Of a stretch of 64,000 nucleotides of DNA, positions 19,101 to 27,394 are shown piece by piece; position 1 is the first letter of the stretch; every line of letters begins with the position of its first letter. The DNA is from Pedobacter chinensis (lineage in GTDB: Bacteria > Bacteroidota > Bacteroidia > Sphingobacteriales > Sphingobacteriaceae), in assembly GCF_003339865.1 (NCBI RefSeq), contig NZ_QPKV01000003.1, positions 868,001-932,000 on the forward strand, written 5' to 3'. The position numbers and the translations under genes are program-made. The notes beneath the pieces were generated by a model, which searched no databases, was not told where the DNA came from, and saw only the letters and a list, made by a program, of their open reading frames with translations.

Positions 19101-19445
19101 TTAAAATCTTTTGCAGATAGTCATTGGTCAGAAGAGGATCAGAATCTATATGCAATCTACCCAAGATTAGGAACAAGTTCAGCTGTAGTTGCGAATAATC
19201 TGCAGCCTAGTACCTGGTGGCTCAGAGATGGAAGTTTTATCAGGTTAAAATCGGTAGAAATTGGTTACACCCTTCCCAATAGCATATTAAAATCTTTAAG
19301 GCTTTCAAATTGTCGCATTTACCTTAACGGCCTGAATTTGGTTACCTGGAGTCCTTTTAAAATGTGGGATCCGGAGTTGGGCGGTAATGGATTTTCTTAT
19401 CCGATCCAGAAAGTATTCAATTTTGGCTTAAATGTGAATTTATAA
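16146..19445 (+). CDS. SusC/RagA-family TonB-dependent outer-membrane transporter
   Basis: This 1,099-residue protein begins with a long signal region (cleavage near VNAQ at about 42). A carboxypeptidase-regulatory-like beta domain follows (ITGTVRDTAGLALPGVSI ... DNNGKFVVDV), then a TonB plug domain with LIDNVELTPNDLARLQPDDI and FSILKDASATALYGARGANG, the latter being the SusC signature. The rest is a 22-strand barrel ending in an aromatic strand (FNFGLNVNL). It imports oligosaccharides across the outer membrane with its SusD partner, encoded 22 bp downstream. It is the first gene of a run of nearly contiguous plus-strand genes to about 31.5 kb. Substrate cannot be read from the sequence. Confidence 0.97.
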   Translation: MKSFFTNHSGIRWLCKKHILLNVFKCIPFLFLILIGSQVNAQTKATITGTVRDTAGLALPGVSITIENAKGGTQTDNNGKFVVDVVKGNILRISLVGYLENRITVTDNTVYNIVLKESVVMADEIVITAMGQKQRKEAVVGSVTTIKPGDLKIPASNLTAALAGQAAGIISYQRSGQPGQDNASFFIRGVTTFGYKQDPLILIDNVELTPNDLARLQPDDIASFSILKDASATALYGARGANGVILVSTKEGKEGKAKINFRSEYSLSQSTQTLELVDPIEYMTLFNEASLTRNAALPLPFTQSKIDNTRATMAGAPGSNPYVYPAVNWMDMLFKDRASTQRNNLSISGGGGVAKYYISGSYNIDNGVLKTDIRNNNDNNVNFKNYQLRSNINVNLTKTTELIVRLSGTFSDYNGPITLDGSFASDLYAVASHASPVLFPAYYPADEANAGANHILFGNVGGPDGTRNNSILYPNGNPYAQLLKGHKNSSESRMSAQLELNQDFNFITEGLKLRAIFNTNRYSYFDSQLSYSPYFYSADSYNKQANTYSLTWLNPRNNVDNNVPTEYLVYSKNEPNANSFFYFQGALDYNRKFGNHTVSSTMIGTAQQTLYSSAKDPRTNTTTLPYSLPFRNLGLAGRATYSFKDRYFVEFNFGYNGSERFSEANRFGFFPTIGAAWVPSNESFWKENDIVNRLKIRFSHGLVGNDAIGSQRFFYLSDVNLNGGNFAQFGINNQNQLNGVSIRSYANANITWETSRQTNLATEITLLKNFNIIAELYKNHRYDVLRSRNIPSTEGFEADVLTNLGVVDSKGMDLSVDYKQNFSNGLWGAIRGNFTYSTNKYTYIEEPNYPETWRHFIGQPISRGYGFIAERLFVDDAEVSNSPTQAFNTSDAYGNRITGAVPRGGDIKYRDLNGDGRIDDLDMAFLGYPSTPEIVYGFGFSTGFKGFDLSAFFQGQARVSFFIDPRKTSPFLERNVAYVEGRAQVLKSFADSHWSEEDQNLYAIYPRLGTSSAVVANNLQPSTWWLRDGSFIRLKSVEIGYTLPNSILKSLRLSNCRIYLNGLNLVTWSPFKMWDPELGGNGFSYPIQKVFNFGLNVNL

Positions 19446-19467
19446 TTATAACAGAAAAATAAAAGAT

Positions 19468-21399
19468 ATGAAATTCTATTATAAACTGACCTGCTTAGTT
19501 GCGCTTTGCATCACCAGCCTGTCCTGTAAAAAATATCTTGATGTTGTTCCTAACAATGTGGGTACGCTCGATTATGCCTTTTCGAATAGAAATGAAGCAG
19601 AAAATTACCTTTTCGGATGTTATAATACCTTTCAAACGTTAAATCGTGAGGTTGTGAATAATGTTGGCTTTGTTACTTCATCTGAAATTATCTACCCGAA
19701 TTTAGATGACAATCCATTTAATAGAATTACAGGCGCTGGCTTTAAACTGATCAGGGGTGGTGTACAAAATGTATCAGACCCGGTTATTGATTATTGGAAC
19801 GGTGCAAATGGAGGACAGGCAATTTACATTGCACTGAGAAGGTGCAATATTATGCTCGAAAACATCGATAAACCTTTCGATTTAAAAGAACCGGAAAAGA
19901 AAAGGTGGATCGCCGAGATAAAATTTTTAAAAGCCTATTATCATTATTATTTAATCAGATTGTATGGGCCAATTGTACTAATTAAAGTAAATCGTGCTAT
20001 CGATGGCCCAATTGAAGAAACCAAAGTTAAAAGATCAACCATTGATGAATCTTTTGCTTACGTAACTCAATTGCTTAATGAGGCCATACCAGACTTACCG
20101 CCTGTAATCGAAAATCAACTTTTAGAATATGGCCGTACCACCAAATCAATGGGAATGGCTCTAAAAGCAGAGGTTTTAACAACTGCTGCAAGTCCGTTGT
20201 TTAATGGCAATCCTGATTATGCAGGTTTTAGAGATAAAGATGGTAGAAATCTTTTTTCAACATCAATTGATCCACAAAAATGGAGCATGGCCGCTACAGC
20301 CTGTAAAGAGGCAATTGCAGAATTTGAATCTCGTGGTGGTGTTTTGTACGATCGGGTTCCAACAAATAAAGTTGAAAATGTTTCCGATGAATTAAAACGG
20401 GTATTGAAACTTCAATCAGTTGTTACAGAAAAACGAGATCAAAATCCGGAATTGATATGGTCTTCTCAATTCAGTTTTGATTATCAGGGTTATGTGTTTC
20501 CAAAGTTAAGTACCGATGCGGTTTCTTTTGGTAATGAACATCCCTCAAACTGGTCGGTACCCATTTCTACCACCGAATTATTTTACACTAAAAATGGTGT
20601 GCCTATTAATGAAGATAACAGCAATGTATTTGATTTTGCAAACAGGAACACACCACAATTTGGCGATAATGACAATAAATCATATATCAAAATGGGGTAT
20701 GAAACTGCCAAAGCAAACTTTAACCGAGAGCCAAGGTTTTATGCCGCGCTTGGTTTTGATGGCGGGATCTGGTTTGGCAACGATAGGAGGAATGAAAGCG
20801 ATGCATTTTATGTACAAGCCAGAGGCCCTTTTGCTATCGCTGGGCCAAAAAGCCAGTTTGCAACCAATATTACCGGATATTGGCCTAAAAAACTAGCGAA
20901 TTATTTATCGATAATGAATAACGGAGTAGAGTTTGAAAGCTATTATCTTCCTGTTATGCGTTTAGCTGGTTTGTATTTACTTTATGCTGAAGCGTTAAAT
21001 GAAGAAGGAACAGCATCTCAACAGGATATTTTGTTATGGGTAGATAAAGTGCGTACAAGGGCTGGTTTGCCGGGCGTAGTAAATGCATGGCAGAACTATT
21101 CCAGAAATCCAGCCAAGCCCAATACCAAAGAAGGCAGGCGTGAAATTATTCATCAGGAAAGAAGAATAGAACTGTGCTTTGAAGGTCAAAGCGGATGGGA
21201 TCTACGTCGTTGGAAAGAGATACAAGGGGTATTAAGCAGGCCACTACAAGGTTGGAATGTAAATGAAAGTGCTGCGGTAAATTATTATCGGCCAAGAACG
21301 ATTGCAGTACCATTTTTTGGGTTAAAAGATTATTTATGGCCTATCCGAAATTCTGAAATTGTTATCAATGAAAACCTGGTTCAGAACCCATTCTGGTAA
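19468..21399 (+). CDS. SusD/RagB-family surface glycan-binding lipoprotein
   Basis: The 643-residue product is a lipoprotein with the modified Cys at residue 20, followed by KKYLDVVPNN, a start shared by many SusD homologues. The body contains helical TPR-like regions (FLKAYYHYYLIRLYGPIVLI) and the conserved C-terminal block RREIIHQERRIELCFEGQ, then GWDLRRWKEIQG and LWPIRNSEI. It caps the SusC barrel and binds glycan outside the cell. It is co-transcribed with susC. At 643 residues it is longer than SusD itself, which is common in PULs for complex glycans. Confidence 0.96.
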   Translation: MKFYYKLTCLVALCITSLSCKKYLDVVPNNVGTLDYAFSNRNEAENYLFGCYNTFQTLNREVVNNVGFVTSSEIIYPNLDDNPFNRITGAGFKLIRGGVQNVSDPVIDYWNGANGGQAIYIALRRCNIMLENIDKPFDLKEPEKKRWIAEIKFLKAYYHYYLIRLYGPIVLIKVNRAIDGPIEETKVKRSTIDESFAYVTQLLNEAIPDLPPVIENQLLEYGRTTKSMGMALKAEVLTTAASPLFNGNPDYAGFRDKDGRNLFSTSIDPQKWSMAATACKEAIAEFESRGGVLYDRVPTNKVENVSDELKRVLKLQSVVTEKRDQNPELIWSSQFSFDYQGYVFPKLSTDAVSFGNEHPSNWSVPISTTELFYTKNGVPINEDNSNVFDFANRNTPQFGDNDNKSYIKMGYETAKANFNREPRFYAALGFDGGIWFGNDRRNESDAFYVQARGPFAIAGPKSQFATNITGYWPKKLANYLSIMNNGVEFESYYLPVMRLAGLYLLYAEALNEEGTASQQDILLWVDKVRTRAGLPGVVNAWQNYSRNPAKPNTKEGRREIIHQERRIELCFEGQSGWDLRRWKEIQGVLSRPLQGWNVNESAAVNYYRPRTIAVPFFGLKDYLWPIRNSEIVINENLVQNPFW

Positions 21400-21438
21400 T
21401 AGCGTATGTTTTGCAGATTAATATTCAAATATATAATT

Positions 21439-22665
21439 ATGAAAAAAATTACTTACAGAAAAAGCTTTGTCTTTTTGATGTTAGCTATAGTTCTGGTTGC
21501 GACATTTTTTGCTTCATGTAAAAAAGCAGAAAACAATCAGGAAGCCATATCCAATGATATGACAAAACCAGGCACAGTAAGCAATGTTAAGGTAGAGAAC
21601 ATTAACGGAGCTGCTAAGATTACTTATGCTTTGCCCAATTCAAAAAACCTTTTATATGTTTTGGCCCGTTATGCCATAAATGATAACCGTGTAAGGGAAA
21701 CCAAAGCAAGTTATTATACCGACACTGTATTGGTAGATGGTTTTGCCAGAGAGAAAGAATACGAAGTTACTTTGTATGCCGTTAGCAGAGCCAATGTAAT
21801 GTCAGATCCTGTTGTGGTTAAAGTTCATCCTAAAACACCGAATTACGTACTAATCAACTCGAATTTAGATATCACAGCAGATTTTGGAGGAGCCAATTTT
21901 TTTGGCCTGAACACCAACAAATCATCGCTTTCATTGCATTTATTGGTATATAATGAAACCACAAGAAGCTATGACGAACAAGAACCCGAATATGTGAGCA
22001 CTGATACGATAGATGTCTCGATTAGAAATTTAACGCCAACGCCTCATAAGGTTGGTGTATTTACAAAAGACAGGTTTGGCAATGTTTCGGATACTGTATT
22101 TAAAACAATTACCCCCTTATTTGAAACGATGCTGGATAAAAGTAAATTTTTTACCTATCGTTTACCAAGCGATGCTCCGATAGGCTACGGTTGGGAATTC
22201 CGTTATTTCTTCGATGGTAACCTGGGCGATCCCGGATGGCATACATTAAGTGCACCTAAAACCATAGGTACATTTGGCTTGGGAGTATCGGCTAAAATAA
22301 GCCGGTTTGTGATTTGGCAAAGACCTTCAGATTTTTATGGTTATCAAAATACCCGCAAATTTACTATATGGGGCTCAACTAAAGATGCACCAACAGACAC
22401 AACCTTGCCAGGCAATTCAGCAGAAGGTACGGTAGCTGGCGATTGGATTAATTTAGGCAATTTTGTTTTCCCAAATCCACCATCCGGATTATTGCCAAGC
22501 CAGGCCAATGCAGCTGATAAAGAATTTGTGGCTAAGGGTGTTAATTTCAGAATGCCCAGATCAGCCCCGGCCGTTAAATATATCAGATATGAGTGTACAC
22601 AAACATGGGGAGGTCTGGATTATGTAAATGCAATGGAAATAAGTTTGTATGGTAGTCCTTTATAA
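21439..22665 (+). CDS. Surface lipoprotein, DUF4959/DUF5000-type
   Basis: I start this at ATG 21439, which gives a good lipoprotein signal with Cys at residue 27; the upstream ATG at 21406 would put a charged segment in front. The N-terminal part is fibronectin-like (GTVSNVKVENINGAAKITYALP), matching DUF4959. The C-terminal part is a discoidin-like jelly roll (SRFVIWQRPSDFYGYQN ... YIRYECTQTWGGLDYVNAMEI), matching DUF5000. Proteins of this layout follow SusC/SusD in many Bacteroidota PULs and are thought to be accessory surface glycan-binding proteins. It lies 39 bp after susD. Confidence 0.8.
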   Translation: MKKITYRKSFVFLMLAIVLVATFFASCKKAENNQEAISNDMTKPGTVSNVKVENINGAAKITYALPNSKNLLYVLARYAINDNRVRETKASYYTDTVLVDGFAREKEYEVTLYAVSRANVMSDPVVVKVHPKTPNYVLINSNLDITADFGGANFFGLNTNKSSLSLHLLVYNETTRSYDEQEPEYVSTDTIDVSIRNLTPTPHKVGVFTKDRFGNVSDTVFKTITPLFETMLDKSKFFTYRLPSDAPIGYGWEFRYFFDGNLGDPGWHTLSAPKTIGTFGLGVSAKISRFVIWQRPSDFYGYQNTRKFTIWGSTKDAPTDTTLPGNSAEGTVAGDWINLGNFVFPNPPSGLLPSQANAADKEFVAKGVNFRMPRSAPAVKYIRYECTQTWGGLDYVNAMEISLYGSPL

Positions 22666-22693
22666 GGATAAGTTTCAATTTAAAAAATAGATT

Positions 22694-23905
22694 ATGAAAA
22701 TTATATTTAATATCACTTTCATCTGTTTTATATCCATTGTTTTCTTTGGTTGTAAAAAATACGATGATGATTATAAGGCTTATCTGGATAATAAGGAGAT
22801 AAAATATTCGGGAAAGATTGCAAAAGCTGGGTATAATACGGGTAACCTGCGTGCCGAACTGTTCTGGAATCCTAGTCCAGACCCCAGTATTACTAAATAT
22901 GTAATTACCTGGAACAATGGAGCCAGTAAACTGGAACTTGCGGCCACCAGCCACAATCCCAGCGACGTGGTTAAAGTTATTATACCTGATCTTGATGAAT
23001 ATGTATATTCTTTTTCAGTAGTGTCGTATGATAATGAGGGAAATAAATCTATTGCAACTGAGATTAATAATGTAAGGGTGTTTGGGGCGGCTTATGTAGC
23101 AACATTGCTTAACAGAGCTGTAAATACAGGTGATCCGTATAAATTCCTGCCTGATGGTACGTTACAGCTAAACTTTAATAAAAGAGATACCATGAATGTT
23201 GCTACCACTATACGTTACACGAATGTGTTGGGTGCAGTTGAAGAAAGACAATTATTGGCAGAAGAAAATTCCATCGTCATCCCGAATTATAAAACGGGTA
23301 CAACGATACAATACCGGTCTTCTTATATTCCAGAAATTGGATCAATTGATGCATTTAATGTAGCACAGTTTTCAGATTTTCCAACCATAATAAAAATTAC
23401 CGAATGTGATAAATCTCTTTTTAAAGAGTTAAATCTCCCAACAGATGTTGGAGCTGAATATGGCTGGGTGTTACCTCATTTATGGGATAATATCACTGGT
23501 CAAGATCAGGGTTTTCATACTGGTGGGTCTGGTATGCCGCAATCGTTCAGCTTTGATATAGGAGAGGAGGTACAGCTGGATAATTTTAGACTTTGGCAAC
23601 GTGAAAATGCATTGTATGATGTCGGTAATCTTAAAGTGTTTGAAGTTTGGGGCAGTAATAACCCTAACCCGAATGGAAGCTGGGACAGCTGGACAAAACT
23701 GCAAACCTTTACTTCTTTTAAACCATCTGGCTTGCCTCGCGGACAAAATAGTGATGCAGATAAAACATTTGCCCAGGCTGGCGAAAAATTTACTTTCCCT
23801 GCAAACATTTCAAAGTTTAGATACCTGCGTTTTAAGGTGCTCGAAACCTGGGGCGGAGCAAATTATCTTCATTTAACTGAAGTAACATTTTATAAACGAA
23901 ACTAA
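22694..23905 (+). CDS. Surface lipoprotein, DUF4998 with discoidin-like domain
   Basis: The 403-residue product is a lipoprotein (Cys 20, followed by KKYDDDYKAYLDNKEIKYSG). The N-terminal part matches DUF4998, a fibronectin-like domain (LRAELFWNPSPDPSITKYVI). The C-terminal 150 residues (LDNFRLWQRENALYDVGNLK ... FRYLRFKVLETWGGANYLHL) form a discoidin-like jelly roll that resembles the end of the preceding gene product, so the two probably share ancestry in this half. It is an accessory glycan-binding protein by context, 28 bp after its neighbour. Confidence 0.8.
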   Translation: MKIIFNITFICFISIVFFGCKKYDDDYKAYLDNKEIKYSGKIAKAGYNTGNLRAELFWNPSPDPSITKYVITWNNGASKLELAATSHNPSDVVKVIIPDLDEYVYSFSVVSYDNEGNKSIATEINNVRVFGAAYVATLLNRAVNTGDPYKFLPDGTLQLNFNKRDTMNVATTIRYTNVLGAVEERQLLAEENSIVIPNYKTGTTIQYRSSYIPEIGSIDAFNVAQFSDFPTIIKITECDKSLFKELNLPTDVGAEYGWVLPHLWDNITGQDQGFHTGGSGMPQSFSFDIGEEVQLDNFRLWQRENALYDVGNLKVFEVWGSNNPNPNGSWDSWTKLQTFTSFKPSGLPRGQNSDADKTFAQAGEKFTFPANISKFRYLRFKVLETWGGANYLHLTEVTFYKRN

Positions 23906-23989
23906 TTCATCTTTGTACGCTGCCTTTACATCATCAAAAAGGTGGCGTATTTAAATTTCCGATCCCAATTGTCCTAACCCTTGCTTCAA

Positions 23990-26320
23990 ATGAACAGACT
24001 TATCTACGCTATTCTTATTTTACTATTCGGTTTATCACGAAGTGTTGCACAAACCAAGCCTTTTAAATTGTGGTATGATAAACCAGCAAGTCGTTGGGAA
24101 GAAACGCTACCATTGGGTAATGGCAGATTAGGAATGATGCCCGATGGTGGAATAAAAAATGAACAGATTGTACTGAACGATATTACGCTATGGTCTGGCG
24201 CACCACAAGATGCCAATAACTACGAAGCGTATAAATATTTGCCAGAAATAAGAAATCTGATTTTGGCAGGTAAAAATGATGAAGCACAAGACCTTGTTAA
24301 TAAAAATTTTGTATGTACTGGAAAAGGATCTGGCGGAGCCAACTGGGGCTGTTTCCAAATGCTGGGCAACTTAAACATTCAATATAATTATGAAGGAAAT
24401 GAGGATAACCCAACAAAATATAAAAGGCAGCTTTTGCTAAACAATGCCATCGCCACAACAGATTTTACGCTAAGCAATGTAAACTTTAAAAGAGAGTATT
24501 TTACCAGTTTTAACGGAGATGTAGCAATTATTAGGATAACTGCAGATAAAGCAGGGCAAATCAATTGCAAGTTGTCTCTTAACCGCCCCGAACGTGGCAT
24601 TAGCGAAGTTAAAGCCAATAGAATTATACTTTCTGGTCAGTTAGATAACGGTATTGATGGAAAAGGAATGCAATACCTGACCTTACTGGCTCCTGTAGCT
24701 TCTGGTGGTAAAATAATTAAAAACGGAAATACACTTGAGGTTACCAAGGCAAACGTTTTAACCATTTACCTATCAACCAAAACCAGTTATAAAGACAATA
24801 ATTTTAGGATAAATGCTGAAGCTTTGCTCAACAAAGCCATCAAACAAAACTATGCTGCCGAGAAGTTAAAACATGAAGCTGTTTTCCAAAAAATGTTCAA
24901 TAGGCTCAATATTGATATAGGAGAGGGAAAAAACAGTCAATTGAGTACCGATAAACGGTTAAGCTTATATTATAAAAATCCCGAATTGGATTTGCAGTTA
25001 CCAGCCCTGTTTTTTCAGTATGGCAGGTATTTAAGCATTTCGAGCACGCGTGTAGGCCTTTTGCCTCCTAATTTGCAAGGACTTTGGGCTAATCAAATTC
25101 ATACGCCATGGAATGGAGATTACCATTTGGATGTAAACGTACAAATGAACCATTGGCCTTTAGAGGTTGTAAATTTATCTGAACTTAATCTCCCTTTAAC
25201 AGATCTGGTGGGTAATTTAGTGCCAAACGGACAAAAAACAGCCAAAGCCTATTACAATGCCGAAGGTTGGATTGCCCATGTGATTACCAATATCTGGGGT
25301 TTTACCGAACCTGGCGAAAGTGCATCGTGGGGCGTGGCTAACGCTGGTTCTGGCTGGTTGTGCAATAACCTTTGGGATCATTATGCCTTTACCAAAGATT
25401 TAAATTATTTAAAGAAAATATATCCTATAATTAAAGGCTCGGCTCAATTTTATAGCAGTGTGTTGGTTTCCGATCCGAAAACAGGTTGGCTAATGACTGC
25501 GCCATCGGTATCTCCAGAAAATAGTTTTTATATGCCCAATGGAAAAACTGCTAATGTAACCATGGGACCAACCATTGATAATCAAATTGTTCGGGAGTTA
25601 TTTCAGAATGTAATTTATGCAGCTAAAACCCTGGGTAAAGACGATTTGCTGATCAAATCCCTACAAAATAAATTAAATCAGCTTCCACCAGCGGGCAGAA
25701 TTTCTAAAGATGGACGAATAATGGAGTGGATTGAAGATTATAAAGAAACCGACCCTCAGCACCGTCATATTTCCCATTTGTATGGCCTGTATCCTGCTTC
25801 TTTAATTACTGTTGATGCCACTCCAGATCTTGCAGAGGCATCAAAAAAGACCCTTGATGTGCGTGGCGATGATGGCCCAAGCTGGTCAATTGCATATAAA
25901 CTACTGTTTTGGGCCAGGTTAAGGGATGGAAACAGGGCTTTTAAACTTTTTAAAGAATTGTTAAAGCCAACCCAGAGCACTGACATTAATTATGGCGCTG
26001 GGGGTGGCGTGTACGATAATTTACTGTCGGCTGGTCCTCCTTTTCAAATTGATGGAAACTTCGGAGCTACAGCAGGCATAGCCGAAATGCTTATCCAAAG
26101 CCATGAGGGATACATTAATCTATTGCCAGCTATCCCCGATGCATGGAAAAAATATGGAAGTGTTAAAGGCTTAAAAGCCAGAGGAAATTACACTGTAAAT
26201 TTAAACTGGAAAAATGGATTAGTAACCAATTATCAGGTTTTTTCGCCAACAGGAAACCGCGTAAAAGTTAAGGTAAATGGTAAACTACTTACTGTGGTTT
26301 CTTTAAAAAAATTAGGTTAA
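23990..26320 (+). CDS. GH95 alpha-L-fucosidase/galactosidase-type glycosidase
   Basis: The protein matches GH95 over its whole length. It has a signal peptide (MNRLIYAILILLFGL, cleavage near SVAQ) and the N-terminal beta-domain opening PASRWEETLPLGNGRLGMM. The barrel carries WNGDYHLDVNVQMNHWPLE (supplying the paired Asn residues of the family), MEWIEDYKETDPQHRHISHL (probable general-acid Glu) and FQIDGNFGATAGIAEML. GH95 enzymes invert terminal alpha-1,2-linked L-fucose or L-galactose. I use ATG 23990; a TTG at 23981 adds only three residues. It is periplasmic or surface exposed and sits 84 bp after the lipoprotein gene in the same direction. Confidence 0.93.
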   Translation: MNRLIYAILILLFGLSRSVAQTKPFKLWYDKPASRWEETLPLGNGRLGMMPDGGIKNEQIVLNDITLWSGAPQDANNYEAYKYLPEIRNLILAGKNDEAQDLVNKNFVCTGKGSGGANWGCFQMLGNLNIQYNYEGNEDNPTKYKRQLLLNNAIATTDFTLSNVNFKREYFTSFNGDVAIIRITADKAGQINCKLSLNRPERGISEVKANRIILSGQLDNGIDGKGMQYLTLLAPVASGGKIIKNGNTLEVTKANVLTIYLSTKTSYKDNNFRINAEALLNKAIKQNYAAEKLKHEAVFQKMFNRLNIDIGEGKNSQLSTDKRLSLYYKNPELDLQLPALFFQYGRYLSISSTRVGLLPPNLQGLWANQIHTPWNGDYHLDVNVQMNHWPLEVVNLSELNLPLTDLVGNLVPNGQKTAKAYYNAEGWIAHVITNIWGFTEPGESASWGVANAGSGWLCNNLWDHYAFTKDLNYLKKIYPIIKGSAQFYSSVLVSDPKTGWLMTAPSVSPENSFYMPNGKTANVTMGPTIDNQIVRELFQNVIYAAKTLGKDDLLIKSLQNKLNQLPPAGRISKDGRIMEWIEDYKETDPQHRHISHLYGLYPASLITVDATPDLAEASKKTLDVRGDDGPSWSIAYKLLFWARLRDGNRAFKLFKELLKPTQSTDINYGAGGGVYDNLLSAGPPFQIDGNFGATAGIAEMLIQSHEGYINLLPAIPDAWKKYGSVKGLKARGNYTVNLNWKNGLVTNYQVFSPTGNRVKVKVNGKLLTVVSLKKLG

Positions 26321-26360
26321 ATAATAGATGGTTTGTTTCTAACATCTCCCTATACATATA

Positions 26361-27392
26361 ATGAACGTTACTAACATAAAAGAAAATGGTTTAATCAATC
26401 GAGTAGATGAAGTTAAACTCATAAAAATAACCAATAAGCATGGTGCGTCTATTACGCTAACCAATTACGGAGCTACATTGGTATCGGTTGTTATGCCAGA
26501 TAGAAATGACCAGCTTGCCGATGTGGTTTTAGGTTTTACTGATGTGGAAGCTTATTTAGGAGATACAAATTATTTGGGTGCTACTATTGGCCGTTTTGCC
26601 AACCGAATTGCCAATGGAAAATTTGTGCTTGATGGCAGAACTTTTCATTTGCAAACTAACGATGGACTACACTCCAACCACAGTGGTGCTTATGGCTTTA
26701 GCAACAAAACATTCAATTATCATACAAAAGATAACAGTGTGGTTTTTACATTGTATAGCCATGAAGGAGAGGGTGGGTTTCCAGGAGATTTGCAGTGCTC
26801 GGTAACTTATGAACTCACTGATCATAATGAGATTTTGATTAGTTACCAGGCCCGGTCAAACCAAAAAACAATAGTAAGTTTTACCAATCATGCCTATTTT
26901 AATTTAAGTGGTAAGCATTCTGATATTTTTGATCATCGCCTAACTATTCCATCAGAAAAAATGCTGGAGATGGATAAAGATTATCTGCCTACGGGGAAGA
27001 TTGTACCAACCTCCACTCATACATTTAAAGGTCAGCAAATTTCAGAAGTGATTAAACAGAATAATGATAAAATTGAGGGGCTGAACAATTATTATTTACT
27101 GAAAGAAAAAACATCATCAACGCTTGATTTGGCTGCCGAGCTTTTGCATCCCCTATCGGGAAGAAGGTTACAGGTATTTACCGATAGTCCGGGCGTGTTG
27201 CTTTATACAGGCGATTTTTTAGCCACCAGCAGCATTGGTCATCAAGGTCAACCTTATCGTGCATTTAATGGTATATGCCTGGAGTGTCAACATTATCCCG
27301 ATGCCCCAAATCAAGAAATTGCGCCAGAGGTAACTTTAGCAAAAGGAGCAGTTTATCAACAGAAAATTATTTACAAGTTCGATACCCTATAA
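26361..27392 (+). CDS. galM: Aldose 1-epimerase (mutarotase)
   Basis: The 343-residue protein has the GalM motifs NRIANGKF, an active-site His in FTNHAYFNLSG, and the catalytic Glu in CLECQHYPDAPN. It interconverts alpha and beta anomers of galactose and glucose. No signal peptide is seen, so it acts in the cytoplasm on monosaccharides released by the exported glycosidases. Its position among galactosidase-type genes supports galactose release. The GH97 gene begins 2 bp after its stop codon, so the two are translationally close. Confidence 0.93.
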   Translation: MNVTNIKENGLINRVDEVKLIKITNKHGASITLTNYGATLVSVVMPDRNDQLADVVLGFTDVEAYLGDTNYLGATIGRFANRIANGKFVLDGRTFHLQTNDGLHSNHSGAYGFSNKTFNYHTKDNSVVFTLYSHEGEGGFPGDLQCSVTYELTDHNEILISYQARSNQKTIVSFTNHAYFNLSGKHSDIFDHRLTIPSEKMLEMDKDYLPTGKIVPTSTHTFKGQQISEVIKQNNDKIEGLNNYYLLKEKTSSTLDLAAELLHPLSGRRLQVFTDSPGVLLYTGDFLATSSIGHQGQPYRAFNGICLECQHYPDAPNQEIAPEVTLAKGAVYQQKIIYKFDTL

Positions 27393-27394
27393 TC

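Noticed and set aside
27275..27394. Earlier start for the GH97 gene
   Set aside because: Overlaps galM and removes the signal peptide from the N-terminus; ATG 27395 gives a normal exported GH97 protein.
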